64,000 nt of DNA from Demequina zhanjiangensis (GTDB lineage: Bacteria; Actinomycetota; Actinomycetes; Actinomycetales; Demequinaceae), in NCBI RefSeq assembly GCF_030418315.1, contig NZ_JAUHPV010000003.1, positions 62,001 through 126,000 on the forward strand. Reading direction: 5' to 3'. This document shows positions 8,975 to 19,139 of the stretch, piece by piece (the stretch's first letter is position 1; every line of letters starts with the position of its first letter). Under the pieces are notes generated by a model. That model saw nothing but the letters and a program-made list of their open reading frames with translations, had not been told where the DNA came from and did no database searches. The position numbers and the translations under genes were made by a program.

Positions 8975-9870
8975 CGCAACGGGTGGCGGTGGTGACCGAC
9001 TCAGCCGCCTCCCTTCCCGCTTCCGTGCGCGGCCTTCGTGAGCTGACCGTCGTCCCTCTCACGATCGTCGTCGGCGACCTCGCCTCCTCCGAAGGTGAGG
9101 GCATCTCGCCCGACGACGTCGCCGCCGCCCTCGACTCGCGCGTGCGCGTGACCACCTCGCAGCCAGGCGTCGAGGCGTTCGCTGAGGCACTCGCCGACGC
9201 TGCGGTGCGGGGAGCTGATGCCGCTGTCATCGTGACGCTGTCACGCCATCTCTCCGGAACCTTCGAGTCGGCGAGGCTCGCTGCACGAGATGCTGAGATC
9301 CCTGTGGAGGTCGTGGACTCCGGCACCGTCGCGATGGCACAGGGCTTCGCCGCTCTCGCCGCTGCCGACCGGGCGGCGCACGGTGGCACTCTTGCTGAGT
9401 GCGCGCGGAGCGCGCGTCAGGTGGCCACCTCCTCGACCTGCGTGTTCACCGTCGACTCGCTCGAGCCGCTGCGACGCGGCGGACGGCTCTCCGCCGCTGC
9501 TGCCGCGGTCGGCACCGCGCTCGCAGTGCGCCCGCTCCTGGAGGTGCACGACGGCGAGATCGTCGTCGGCTCCAGGGAACGCACCACGCGTCGCGCCCGC
9601 GCGGCGCTCGTCGCGCAGGCGGTCCGCGCGAGCGGCGCCGCGCCGCGCCATGAGTGGGAGCGGGACGCGCTGCCGGTCGCCGCCGTGCTGGGCCTTCAGC
9701 GAGAGTCCGTGGAGCACGTGCGCACTCTCCTCACGGGCTCGGATCCGGACGTGGTCGTGGTCGACGGACCCATCTCCGCGGCCCTGGCCGCCCACGCAGG
9801 CAGCGGCGCCGTCGCGATCGCCACGGCGCGCGTGCCTCGTACGCTCGCTGACGCTCTGCGCACGTCGTAG
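8971..9870 (+). CDS. DegV family fatty-acid-binding protein
   Basis: 299-aa DegV protein with intact family motifs: VAVVTDSAASLP at the N-terminus, VRVTTSQPGVEAFAEAL (the TSQP loop), VIVTLSRHLSGTFESARLAA (the SGT fatty-acid headgroup site) and EVVDSGTVAMAQGFAALAA. The C-terminal lobe has VDSLEPLRRGGRLS and PLLEVHDGEI. The likely role is presenting a fatty acid for phosphorylation or other metabolism. It is coupled to the divergent paralogue upstream by an ATGA overlap. The next gene, comEA, has its own promoter. Confidence 0.9.
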   Translation: MTQRVAVVTDSAASLPASVRGLRELTVVPLTIVVGDLASSEGEGISPDDVAAALDSRVRVTTSQPGVEAFAEALADAAVRGADAAVIVTLSRHLSGTFESARLAARDAEIPVEVVDSGTVAMAQGFAALAAADRAAHGGTLAECARSARQVATSSTCVFTVDSLEPLRRGGRLSAAAAAVGTALAVRPLLEVHDGEIVVGSRERTTRRARAALVAQAVRASGAAPRHEWERDALPVAAVLGLQRESVEHVRTLLTGSDPDVVVVDGPISAALAAHAGSGAVAIATARVPRTLADALRTS

Positions 9871-10044
9871 CTCGTCGAGTTCGCCCGGCTCTCGAGCCGC
9901 GCCTCGCCCTTGGTGCCTGCCCCGCTTCACGGTCGCCATACGTCGCAGGAGGCGTCGTCCAGGCGCCGTCGTCCCCAGGACTCGGGCGGCCGGTGGGTCT
10001 CCCATGGTTCGCCCGGCTGGCCGTTGCGTGCTCGGAGACCTTCC

Positions 10045-10050
10045 TAGCCT
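10045..10050 (+). promoter_or_regulatory. -10 box of comEA (TAGCCT)
   Basis: TAGCCT ends 6 nt before the comEA ATG. A TTGCGT at 10024-10029 could be a -35 with a short 15-bp spacer. The message is probably leaderless. Confidence 0.5.
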
Positions 10051-10056
10051 CGGCCC

Positions 10057-10743
10057 ATGAGCACGCCTCCGACCGGAACCGAGAATGAGGACGTCCGCGC
10101 GCGTTGGAAGGACTCGCTCGCGCATGCGGCCGAGTCCGCGTACAGGCGCGCGAGCGCCGACGAGATCCCCACCGAAGCGCGCCGGATGCGCTGGCGGGTC
10201 GATCGTCGCACGGCCGTCTCCGCCGCCTTCATCCTCGGCGTCGTCGGGCTGATCGGGTGGGCGATGCTGACCGGCGATTCCGAAGCGACCGAGGAGCCGA
10301 CGACGCCGACGCCAAAGCCCTCGGTCGTCGCGGCGGCTCCCGTGCCCGTCGTGGTGCATGTCGCGGGAGCGGTCGCACATCCGGGACTCATCGAGCTGGC
10401 TTCCGGGCAGCGGGTGGGAGATGCGATCACGGCCGCGGGCGGCGCGCTGGAGGACGCGGATCTCTCCGCGGTGAACCTCGCGCGGGTGCCACAGGATGGT
10501 GAGCAGATCCGAGTGCCCGTGGTCGGGGAGCAGGCCGTTGACGGTGGGGCCGGGCTGATCAGTCTCTCGACGGCCGACTCCTCCGCGCTCGAGCAGCTGC
10601 CGGGCATCGGGCCAGCGCTCGCACAACGGATCATCGCGGACCGCGAGGAGAACGGTCCGTACGCGACGCTCGAGGACCTCGCGCGAGTCTCCGGCATCGG
10701 CGAGTCCCTGGTGGGTGGACTCGATGGCCTCGCGGTGCCGTGA
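10057..10743 (+). CDS. comEA: ComEA family helix-hairpin-helix DNA-binding protein
   Basis: 228-aa membrane-anchored DNA receptor of the competence type. One transmembrane segment (about residues 50-68, AVSAAFILGVVGLIGWAML) is followed by a Thr/Pro-rich linker. A SLBB domain comes next (VVVHVAGAVAHPGLIELASG), then a C-terminal helix-hairpin-helix pair (LEQLPGIGPALAQRIIADRE and LARVSGIGESLVGGLDGL). In competent bacteria ComEA binds double-stranded DNA and hands one strand to ComEC. It overlaps comEC by GTGA. Whether this organism is naturally transformable cannot be judged here. Confidence 0.92.
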   Translation: MSTPPTGTENEDVRARWKDSLAHAAESAYRRASADEIPTEARRMRWRVDRRTAVSAAFILGVVGLIGWAMLTGDSEATEEPTTPTPKPSVVAAAPVPVVVHVAGAVAHPGLIELASGQRVGDAITAAGGALEDADLSAVNLARVPQDGEQIRVPVVGEQAVDGGAGLISLSTADSSALEQLPGIGPALAQRIIADREENGPYATLEDLARVSGIGESLVGGLDGLAVP

Positions 10744-13061
10744 CACCTCGCCACGACCTCCGGCTGCTGCCCGCCGCACTCTGCGCGTGGCTGTGCGCCG
10801 CGGCGCTCGTCCTGGGGCTGGAGCGATTCGCGCTGCTCGCATGCGGCGTGCTCATGCTCGCCGTCGTCGCGGCATGGGGGAGCCGAAGCGGTGCGGCAGC
10901 AATGCTCCTGCTGCCGCTCGCGGCGAGCGCCTCGGTACTGCTGATCGGCCACGCGAGCCTTGAGTCGGAGGAGGGACTGGAGGAGCTCGCGCTGGCAGGA
11001 GGCGGCACCGTCACAGCCACCCTCGCGGCGGACCCACGCGAGCGGGAACCCGACGTGTTCACCGGCGAGCCGCAGGTCATGCTCACGCTCTCCGTCCACG
11101 AAGCCGCTGCCCCGGGTCAGCCGACCCGCAGCGTCGGCGGTGAGGCGATCGTGATCGCTCCCGCCTCGTGGGGCGGTGCGCTGTCACTCGGCGAGCGAGT
11201 GACGCTCGAGGCGACGTGGACGCCCGCTGGCAGCGGTCGCGCCGTCGTGCTCGGCTTCGACCCGACGCTGCTCGAGCGATCTCCGCCTTCCGGCGCGCTC
11301 GCCGTCGTCGCCCATACCCGTGCTGCCTTTCGCGATGCCACCGAAGGGCTCAGCGACCAGACGCGTGGGCTCGTGCGGGGCATGGTGATCGGCGACCGCT
11401 CCGAGATGCCCGAGGAGCAGGCAGACGATATGAAGACGGTCGGCCTCACTCATCTCACCGCGGTGTCCGGGACGCATCTATCGATCGTTGCGGGCCTGCT
11501 CGCGCTCGCACTTCGATCGCTCCGGTTGAGGCGAGGGGCCAGGGTGCTCGGCCTCGCCACAGGGATGATCGCGTTCGCCGCGCTCGTGCTCCCGCAGCCG
11601 TCCGTCTTGAGGGCGCTCGCCATGGCGCTCGTGGGCGGGCTCGGTGCGCTGTGGGGGCGCCCGGCTCAGGCGATGCCTGCCCTCTTCACGGCGATCATCG
11701 TCCTCGTGGCCATCGACCCGCATCTGGCTCTCGAACCAGGCATGATGCTCTCCGCGAGCGCGGTAGTCGGCATCGTGCTGCTCGCGCCGGCCATTCGACG
11801 TCGGCTCACGCCCATGCTCGGAGGCATGGCAGCCACCGGGATCAGCATCCCCTTGGCTGCGCAGGTGGCATGCGCTCCCATCCTCGTCATCCTCGCGCCC
11901 TCGGTGTCCTTGTGGACCGTGCCGGCCAACATCGCAGCGGTGCCCTTCGCTGCGCCCGTCGTCGGACTCGGCGCCGTGACGGTGCTCAGCACTGCGCTGG
12001 GACTCCCAGGGGCGTCTGCTCTCGTCGCCGTCCTCGGCCTGGCCGCAGCCCCGATCGCGAGGATCGCTCACGCTCTCGCCGGGCTCCCGGGCGCGACGCT
12101 GGCCTTGCCCGAGGGGGTGTGGGGCGTCCTCCTCGCGCTCGCGGTGCTGGCAGGAACGGCGGGAGCGGTGAGCGCCCTGCCCTCGGCTCTGAGGCTGGCG
12201 AGTGTCGGGCTCGCGCTCGTCGCGCTTGTCGTGGGCATCAGGGCCGGATCGCCCGCCTCGTCCACGCCGATCCCCGAGGGGTGGCGGATCGCGAGCTGCG
12301 ACGTCGGGCAGGGCGACATGACAGTGGTGCGCGCGAGCCTGCACTCCGCGGTCGTGATCGACACGGGCCCTGGCGGGGGCGCCGCCGAGTGTCTCGCCGC
12401 ACTCAGGGTCACGCACATCCCCCTGCTGATCCTCAGCCACCCGCACGCCGACCACGACGGCGCGATCGCTGAGCTCGCTCAGGTGGCGACCATCGACGAG
12501 GCGTGGTGGTCCGCAGCGAGCGAAGGCGAGGCGGGGAGCCGGGCCAGCGTGGCGCTCGTCCGACTCGGCATCAGTGCAGAGGTACCTGCAACGGGGGATC
12601 GGGCGAGCGTCGGCGACGCAGTGATCACGGTGCTCCCGACGCCAGGAACGCGAGGACATGGAGCCGCGACGGCCGGCGACGAGTCCGCGGTGAACGACCA
12701 GAGCCTCGCGCTCGTGGTCGAGTCCGGCGGTGTGTCGGCGCTGCTGCTCGGAGATCTCGAAGAGCGGGCGCAGGAGGCGCTCGCCTCGGCCATGGGAGAG
12801 CTCCGCGTCGACGCGGTCAAGGTCGCGCACCACGGCTCCTCAAGTCAGAGCGCCGACCTCGCCGCGCACATCGACGCGGCCGTCGCTCTCGTCTCCGTCG
12901 GAGCGGGCAACACGTACGGTCACCCGACCGCACGCGCCCTCGCGCTCTACTCTGACCCCGGCACCGCCATCGTCAGGACCGACGAATGCGGCACGATCGC
13001 GCTCTACCGAGACGGAGGGCTCGGCGTGGCCTCGCGCTGTCCCACGCCCATGGCAGGCTAG
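10740..13061 (+). CDS. comEC: ComEC/Rec2 DNA-uptake channel with metallo-beta-lactamase domain
   Basis: 773-aa polytopic membrane protein. The order is an N-terminal helical region with a soluble OB-like part (about residues 75-180), then the Competence domain (GLVRGMVIGDRSEMPEEQA, LTHLTAVSGTHLSIVAGLLA) with many transmembrane helices. A C-terminal metallo-beta-lactamase domain starts near residue 515 (WRIASCDVGQGDMTVVRA) and carries the metal motif LILSHPHADHDG and the later VKVAHHGSSSQSA. Full-length and intact. It would transport single-stranded DNA into the cytoplasm, with the nuclease-like domain degrading the other strand. It sits between comEA and holA, a common order. Confidence 0.95.
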   Translation: MTPRHDLRLLPAALCAWLCAAALVLGLERFALLACGVLMLAVVAAWGSRSGAAAMLLLPLAASASVLLIGHASLESEEGLEELALAGGGTVTATLAADPREREPDVFTGEPQVMLTLSVHEAAAPGQPTRSVGGEAIVIAPASWGGALSLGERVTLEATWTPAGSGRAVVLGFDPTLLERSPPSGALAVVAHTRAAFRDATEGLSDQTRGLVRGMVIGDRSEMPEEQADDMKTVGLTHLTAVSGTHLSIVAGLLALALRSLRLRRGARVLGLATGMIAFAALVLPQPSVLRALAMALVGGLGALWGRPAQAMPALFTAIIVLVAIDPHLALEPGMMLSASAVVGIVLLAPAIRRRLTPMLGGMAATGISIPLAAQVACAPILVILAPSVSLWTVPANIAAVPFAAPVVGLGAVTVLSTALGLPGASALVAVLGLAAAPIARIAHALAGLPGATLALPEGVWGVLLALAVLAGTAGAVSALPSALRLASVGLALVALVVGIRAGSPASSTPIPEGWRIASCDVGQGDMTVVRASLHSAVVIDTGPGGGAAECLAALRVTHIPLLILSHPHADHDGAIAELAQVATIDEAWWSAASEGEAGSRASVALVRLGISAEVPATGDRASVGDAVITVLPTPGTRGHGAATAGDESAVNDQSLALVVESGGVSALLLGDLEERAQEALASAMGELRVDAVKVAHHGSSSQSADLAAHIDAAVALVSVGAGNTYGHPTARALALYSDPGTAIVRTDECGTIALYRDGGLGVASRCPTPMAG

Positions 13062-13065
13062 GCAC

Positions 13066-14058
13066 ATGCCTCCCGCCCGCTCCTCCTCGGACCGTCCCTG
13101 GCACGCCGCGGCGCCCGCTCCGATCGTGCTGATCTCCGGGCCCGAGCAACTGCTCGCGGGACGTGCCGTCGAGCGCATCGGAGCGGCCCTGCGCCGCGCA
13201 GGAGCCACCGTTGCGACCACCACTCTCGATGCCGGTACGTACACCAAGGGGGCGCTCATCGCGGCGGCCAGCCCATCGCTCTTCGACGACCCGGGTCTGG
13301 TGGTCGTCGAAGGTGCGGAGCGGATGAACGACGAGTTCCTCGCGGACGCTCTCGCCTACGCGCAGTCGCCCGACCCGGACGTGACCGTCGTCATCCGGCA
13401 CGGGGGAGGGGTGCGAGGGAAGAAGCTGCTCGACACCCTCAAGAAGGCCGACGTGCCCATCTACTCATGCCCGGCCATCAAGAAGGACTCCGAGGTCGTC
13501 GAGTTCGCGATGGGCGAGTTCGCGCGCGCCTCGCGGCCGATCGCCGCGCGCGCAGTGCGCGCGCTCGTCGACGCTGTCGGCACCGACGTCGCCGAGGTCG
13601 CCGCCGCATGCAGGCAGCTCATGAACGACGTGGACGGCTCGCTCACCGAGGAGCACGTCACCCGCTACTACGGCAGCCGCGTGAACGCGACCGGGTTCGC
13701 TGTTGCCGACGCGGCGATCGCCGGGAAGACGGGCGACGCGCTTGCGCTCGTGCGTCATGCCGTCTCCACCGGCACCGACCCGGTCCCGCTCGTGGCAGCC
13801 ATGGCGATGAAGCTGCGGACCCTCGCCAAGGTCGGCGCGGCACGCGGCCGTCGGCTTGACCCCGTGAAGGACCTGTCCATGGCTCCGTGGCAGGTGGACC
13901 GCGCCAAGAAGGACCTGCGCATGTGGGACGCAGACCGCCTTGCCTCCGCGATCGAGGCCGTCGCGGCCGCCGACGCCGAGATCAAGGGCGCGTCACGCGC
14001 CCCGCACTTCGCGCTCGAGCGAGCGGTCCGCATCGTCTCCGAGCTCGCCCGCGGCTGA
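13066..14058 (+). CDS. holA: DNA polymerase III delta subunit (HolA)
   Basis: 330-aa clamp-loader subunit that opens the sliding clamp. After a short variable N-terminus it reads PIVLISGPEQLLAGRAVERI, then FDDPGLVVVEGAERMNDEFL and NDVDGSLTEEHVTRYYGSRV, all in the order expected of HolA. The start chosen is the ATG at 13066, 4 nt after the comEC stop; an upstream extension would overlap comEC heavily. It closes the comEA-comEC-holA operon. rpsT is convergent beyond a 196-nt gap. Confidence 0.93.
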   Translation: MPPARSSSDRPWHAAAPAPIVLISGPEQLLAGRAVERIGAALRRAGATVATTTLDAGTYTKGALIAAASPSLFDDPGLVVVEGAERMNDEFLADALAYAQSPDPDVTVVIRHGGGVRGKKLLDTLKKADVPIYSCPAIKKDSEVVEFAMGEFARASRPIAARAVRALVDAVGTDVAEVAAACRQLMNDVDGSLTEEHVTRYYGSRVNATGFAVADAAIAGKTGDALALVRHAVSTGTDPVPLVAAMAMKLRTLAKVGAARGRRLDPVKDLSMAPWQVDRAKKDLRMWDADRLASAIEAVAAADAEIKGASRAPHFALERAVRIVSELARG

Positions 14059-14207
14059 CGCGACGAGAGGCCAAGCAGGCGCGTCATCAGCGCTCGCTGC
14101 ATCCGTCGGACCGAGTCGCGACACCACGCAGCACTGTTCCACCTCGCACAGCGAAGCCCCAGCGCGCAGCCAGACCCGGCGGACAGTCAACTCCCCGTGC
14201 ACAGCAA

Positions 14208-14237
14208 AGCGCCCCGTGCCAGAAGGCACGGGGCGCT
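14208..14237 (-). terminator. Terminator hairpin of rpsT
   Basis: 13-bp perfect stem (14208-14220 with 14225-14237) and a 4-nt loop, located 17 nt past the rpsT stop on the minus strand. It could also stop the convergent holA transcript. The rest of 14059-14207 holds nothing I can recognise. Confidence 0.8.
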
Positions 14238-14254
14238 GAAGTCTGCTGGAACGC

Positions 14255-14515
14255 TTAGAGCGCCGCGACCTGCTTCGCGAGAGCCGACTTGCGGTTCGCG
14301 GCCTGGTTCTTGTGGATGACGCCCTTGGAGACGGCCTTGTCGAGCTTCACCGACGCGGTCGACAGAGCGGCCTCGGCCTTCTCCTTGTCACCGGCGGCGA
14401 TGGCCTCGCGGACCTTGCGCACGTTGGTCTTGAGCTCCGACTTCACGGCGACGTTGCGCAGGCGGGCCTTCTCGTTGGTGCCAATGCGCTTGATCTTCGA
14501 CTTGATGTTAGCCAC
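14255..14515 (-). CDS. rpsT: 30S ribosomal protein S20
   Basis: 86-aa 16S rRNA-binding protein. [20 protein letters not shown] at the start and [20 protein letters not shown] at the end are unmistakable S20 sequence. The GTG start has a GAGGA ribosome-binding site just upstream. Its promoter has a TAGAGT -10 about 70 nt upstream. It faces holA, the usual arrangement in actinobacteria. Confidence 0.98.
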   Translation of the reverse strand: MANIKSKIKRIGTNEKARLRNVAVKSELKTNVRKVREAIAAGDKEKAEAALSTASVKLDKAVSKGVIHKNQAANRKSALAKQVAAL

Positions 14516-14584
14516 GGGTATCCTCGGGTAGTTGGACTAGAAGTTCAGGGGCGGCGCGTACGACTCGCGCGCGCACGGCCTCCC

Positions 14585-14590
14585 ACTCTA
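14585..14590 (-). promoter_or_regulatory. -10 box of rpsT (TAGAGT)
   Basis: TAGAGT on the minus strand about 70 nt upstream of the rpsT GTG, overlapping the 3' end of the PemK-like gene. It implies a leader of about 63 nt, which could carry S20 autoregulation. Confidence 0.45.
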
Positions 14591-15112
14591 CCACCGATGC
14601 CGCTCGGATAGCGAACGTGAGACCTCGTCGAACTGACGCCTGTTGAGCGTGGCGCCCTCACGGCGCACCGCGCCGGGATCGACCCTCACGATTCTATCCA
14701 GCCGTACCTGGCTCGGACGACCACGGCGGTCCCAGGGGCCTGAGCCGATGTCGAGCCAGCGTCGGCCCCTCTGCGCCACATGACGCGGGTCCTCGACGTG
14801 CTCCTGCGAGCTCAGCTGAAGTCCGAGCAGCCACCGGCCGTCGCGTCCGATGAGCAGCACCGGCCGGTCCTTGCCTCGGGAGTGATCCTCCTCGAACGGC
14901 ACCCACGTCCACACGACCTCGCCAGGGTCGGGCGCACCGTCGGGGCGGGGCGCGTAGTGGATGTCGACCTTGCCTCGGTAGTCGCCCGGGTAGCGTGCCG
15001 GGCGTGTGGTGGGGCGAGGGGCCGTGCGAGACGACGTGCGGCGCTGCAGCCCCAGCGCCACGGCGATCTCATGCCAGAGGCGGGAGAGCAGGCTTCTGCG
15101 GGGTCGCGACAT
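14588..15112 (-). CDS. PemK/MazF-family toxin-like protein without visible antitoxin
   Basis: 174 aa, longer than a minimal MazF (about 110 aa). An N-terminal Arg-rich helix (about residues 1-45) precedes the fold: YPGDYRGKVDIHYAPRPDG, then GEVVWTWVPFEEDHSRGKDR and PVLLIGRDGRWLLGLQLSS, matching the PemK-like SH3 barrel with its RPV-like strand. The C-terminus is EVSRSLSERHRW. Actinobacterial relatives are annotated as PemK/MazF-type toxins, but many are solitary and may not be ribonucleases. No small antitoxin gene is adjacent. A TGCCAC-AC-GTGGCA palindrome lies 12 nt before its start. Its stop is only 72 nt from the rpsT start. Confidence 0.75.
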   Translation of the reverse strand: MSRPRRSLLSRLWHEIAVALGLQRRTSSRTAPRPTTRPARYPGDYRGKVDIHYAPRPDGAPDPGEVVWTWVPFEEDHSRGKDRPVLLIGRDGRWLLGLQLSSQEHVEDPRHVAQRGRRWLDIGSGPWDRRGRPSQVRLDRIVRVDPGAVRREGATLNRRQFDEVSRSLSERHRW

Positions 15113-15123
15113 GGACGTGAGCC

Positions 15124-15137
15124 TGCCACACGTGGCA
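15124..15137. promoter_or_regulatory. 14-bp palindrome upstream of the PemK-like gene
   Basis: TGCCAC-AC-GTGGCA lies in the 57-nt gap between the GGDEF-EAL stop and the PemK-like start. Perfect 6-bp arms at this position could be an operator, though a chance palindrome is possible. Confidence 0.35.
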
Positions 15138-15169
15138 TCGCGATCCGATGGGACTCGCGCAGGGCCTCG

Positions 15170-17143
15170 TCAGCGGTGGAGGTCGAACCCGCTCGGGTCG
15201 ATCCCGTTGCGGTGCATCCAGGCGAAGGGGTCGCGATCGTGCTCGATCGACATGAAGGCGCCCCCGGCGCCGTGCCGTGCCGAGCCCGGCCCGGAGGCCG
15301 CGCCCGCATCCGTGCGGGGGACAGGGCCGAGTCCCGCGTCGTTCCGCGGCTCGACGGCGCGCTCCCGGGGAGGGGTGGGCGTCGGGTCGGTCAGCGGGCG
15401 CGGGGTGGGGGTCTCGGGGCGCATCGTCGGCGGGTGGCCGGCGGCAAGGGCGGCGCTCCGCTCGCCGCTCGGCACCTGCGCGGATCCGTCGGGCGAGAAG
15501 ATGATCTCGTGAGCGGGCGTCGGGTGCCCGAAGAGGTAGCCCTGGCCGTACGTCCAGCCGTGGCGACGCGCGACGGAGTACTGCGCCTCCGTCTCGATGC
15601 CCTCGATCACGCCGTACATGTCGAGCGAGAGCGTCAACGTCGCCATCGCGAGGGAGATGCGGTCGCCGGTCGAGCGGTCGCCGAGCCGCAGAGTGAACTC
15701 GCGTGCCAGCTTGAGGCCGGACACGGGGTTCAAGAGGATCGAGGACAGCGCGGAGTAGCCGGTCCCGAAGTCGTCGACCACCAGGTCGATGCCGAGTGCG
15801 GTCAGCGCCTCCAGGTCCGACTTCGCGGCGTGGGACGCCATGAGCATGCCCGTCTCCGTGATCTCGAGGCCGAGCCGCGACGGATCGATGCCGGACTCCG
15901 AAAGGGCGGAGCGCACCACTCGCGTGAGGTCGGCCGCGCCGATCTGCTTCGTGGAGACGTTCACGAGCACGCGGCCATTGAACTCGGGGTGCTCTGCGAT
16001 GAACGCGCACGCCTGGTGGATCACGTGCGCGCCGAGCGGCACGATCAGGTTCGAGTCCTCGGCCACGCCGATGAACTCGTCGGGCTGCAGCAGCCCGCGA
16101 GACGGGTGGTGCCAGCGGACGAGCGCCTCGAACGCGATGATGCGGCGCGTAGGGAGGTCCACGATCGGCTGGTAGTAGACGTCCAGCTGGTCGTCGCGGA
16201 TCGCGGTGCGCAGCTCCGCCTCGACGGAGAGCTTCGACATCGCGTCGCGTCGCATGCGGGGGTGGTACGCGGCGACGCGCGCGCGGCCCTCCTCCTTGGC
16301 GGCGGACATCGCGGTGTCGGCGGCGCGCACCAGGCCCTCCGCGGACGAGTCCTCGTCGGCCATCGCAAGGCCGATCGAGACGGTCGGCACCAGCTCGTGC
16401 GTCTCCAGCAGGATCGGCGACTGCACCGCCTCGGTGATCGCGGTGATGACGCCCTCCGCGACGGCGCGGCTGCGGATGTTCTCGAGCACGACGACGAACT
16501 CGTCGCCGCCGAGCCGAGCGACCGTGTCTCCCGGACGCACCGAGTCCTGGATGCGTCGTGCGATCTCCACGAGCATGATGTCGCCGGCCTCGTGGCCGAG
16601 CGAGTCGTTGACCACCTTGAAATGGTCCACGTCCAGGAACAGGCACGCGACGGTCGAGATGCGGTCGCGATGCGAGTCGATCGACAGTGCGAGGCGATCA
16701 AGCAGGAGGGTGCGGTTCGCGAGCCCCGTGAGGTGGTCGTAGTGAGTGCGCTGGGTCAGCAGGTCCTTCGCGCGGCGCTCCTCGGTCACGTCCTCCACCT
16801 GGACGACGAGCCGGTGGCGCGGGTCCGCGTGCGATCCCGGGGCGTCGGACACCGTGATGCGCGCCCAGATGGTGTCGCCGGAAGCGCTGCGGTAGCGCTT
16901 GAGCAGCTTCGCAGAAGGAGCGGCGCCCGAGCGGATGCGGGCGAGCGCCTCATGCGACTGCGCCAGGTCATCGGGGTGGGTGAAGTCGGTGAACGAGCGG
17001 CCCAGCACGTCCTTCAGGCTCAGCCCGAGCGTGGACGCGAAGGCGGCGTTCACCTCTTCGTAGCGACCGGCGTCGTCCAGGATCGCCATGCCGATCGGCG
17101 ATTCCTGGAAGGCCTGCCGGAACAGATTCTCGGTGCGAGACAC
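15170..17143 (-). CDS. PAS-GGDEF-EAL cyclic-di-GMP turnover protein
   Basis: 657-aa signalling protein without transmembrane segments. A PAS domain (about residues 1-120: LFRQAFQESPIGMAILDDAG ... FTDFTHPDDLAQS) leads into a GGDEF domain. The catalytic GGDEF is intact at residues 212-216 (VARLGGDEFVVV). An EAL domain follows with EAL at 339-341 (FEALVRWHHPSRGLLQP), then LEITETGML, VVDDFGTGYSALSS, LKLAREF and GQGYLFGHP. The usual LKID is LKLA here, with the catalytic-type lysine kept. Both synthesis and hydrolysis look possible. A Pro-rich tail of about 100 residues ends the protein. The GTG start has GGAGGG 4 nt upstream. It is divergent from lepA. Confidence 0.93.
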   Translation of the reverse strand: MSRTENLFRQAFQESPIGMAILDDAGRYEEVNAAFASTLGLSLKDVLGRSFTDFTHPDDLAQSHEALARIRSGAAPSAKLLKRYRSASGDTIWARITVSDAPGSHADPRHRLVVQVEDVTEERRAKDLLTQRTHYDHLTGLANRTLLLDRLALSIDSHRDRISTVACLFLDVDHFKVVNDSLGHEAGDIMLVEIARRIQDSVRPGDTVARLGGDEFVVVLENIRSRAVAEGVITAITEAVQSPILLETHELVPTVSIGLAMADEDSSAEGLVRAADTAMSAAKEEGRARVAAYHPRMRRDAMSKLSVEAELRTAIRDDQLDVYYQPIVDLPTRRIIAFEALVRWHHPSRGLLQPDEFIGVAEDSNLIVPLGAHVIHQACAFIAEHPEFNGRVLVNVSTKQIGAADLTRVVRSALSESGIDPSRLGLEITETGMLMASHAAKSDLEALTALGIDLVVDDFGTGYSALSSILLNPVSGLKLAREFTLRLGDRSTGDRISLAMATLTLSLDMYGVIEGIETEAQYSVARRHGWTYGQGYLFGHPTPAHEIIFSPDGSAQVPSGERSAALAAGHPPTMRPETPTPRPLTDPTPTPPRERAVEPRNDAGLGPVPRTDAGAASGPGSARHGAGGAFMSIEHDRDPFAWMHRNGIDPSGFDLHR

Positions 17144-17215
17144 GTTTCCCTCCAGCTTGCGAACCTCGGGGGTGTGAGGTTTGCCACACTGGATATCGGC
17201 AGGATCGCCCAGTGC

Positions 17216-17286
17216 ATGAGCACCGAAAAACGTGGGAACATTGAGAACCTGCCCCTGGATATCTCCGACGAGGACGCCTTCACACT

Positions 17287-17290
<4 letters not shown>
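17216..17290 (+). CDS. Candidate 24-aa ORF overlapping the lepA start
   Basis: An ATG at 17216 opens 24 codons, beginning [12 protein letters not shown] and ending DEDAFTL, with the stop overlapping the lepA GTG as GTGA. The peptide is acidic at its C-terminus and looks like ordinary protein rather than frame noise. Codons avoid the GC3 extremes of the neighbours (GAA, AAA, AAC, ATT). The overlap would couple its translation to lepA. No ribosome-binding site is obvious. It could be a leader peptide or a short real gene; I do not recognise it. Confidence 0.4.
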
Positions 17291-19137
<1,847 letters not shown>

Positions 19138-19139
19138 CG

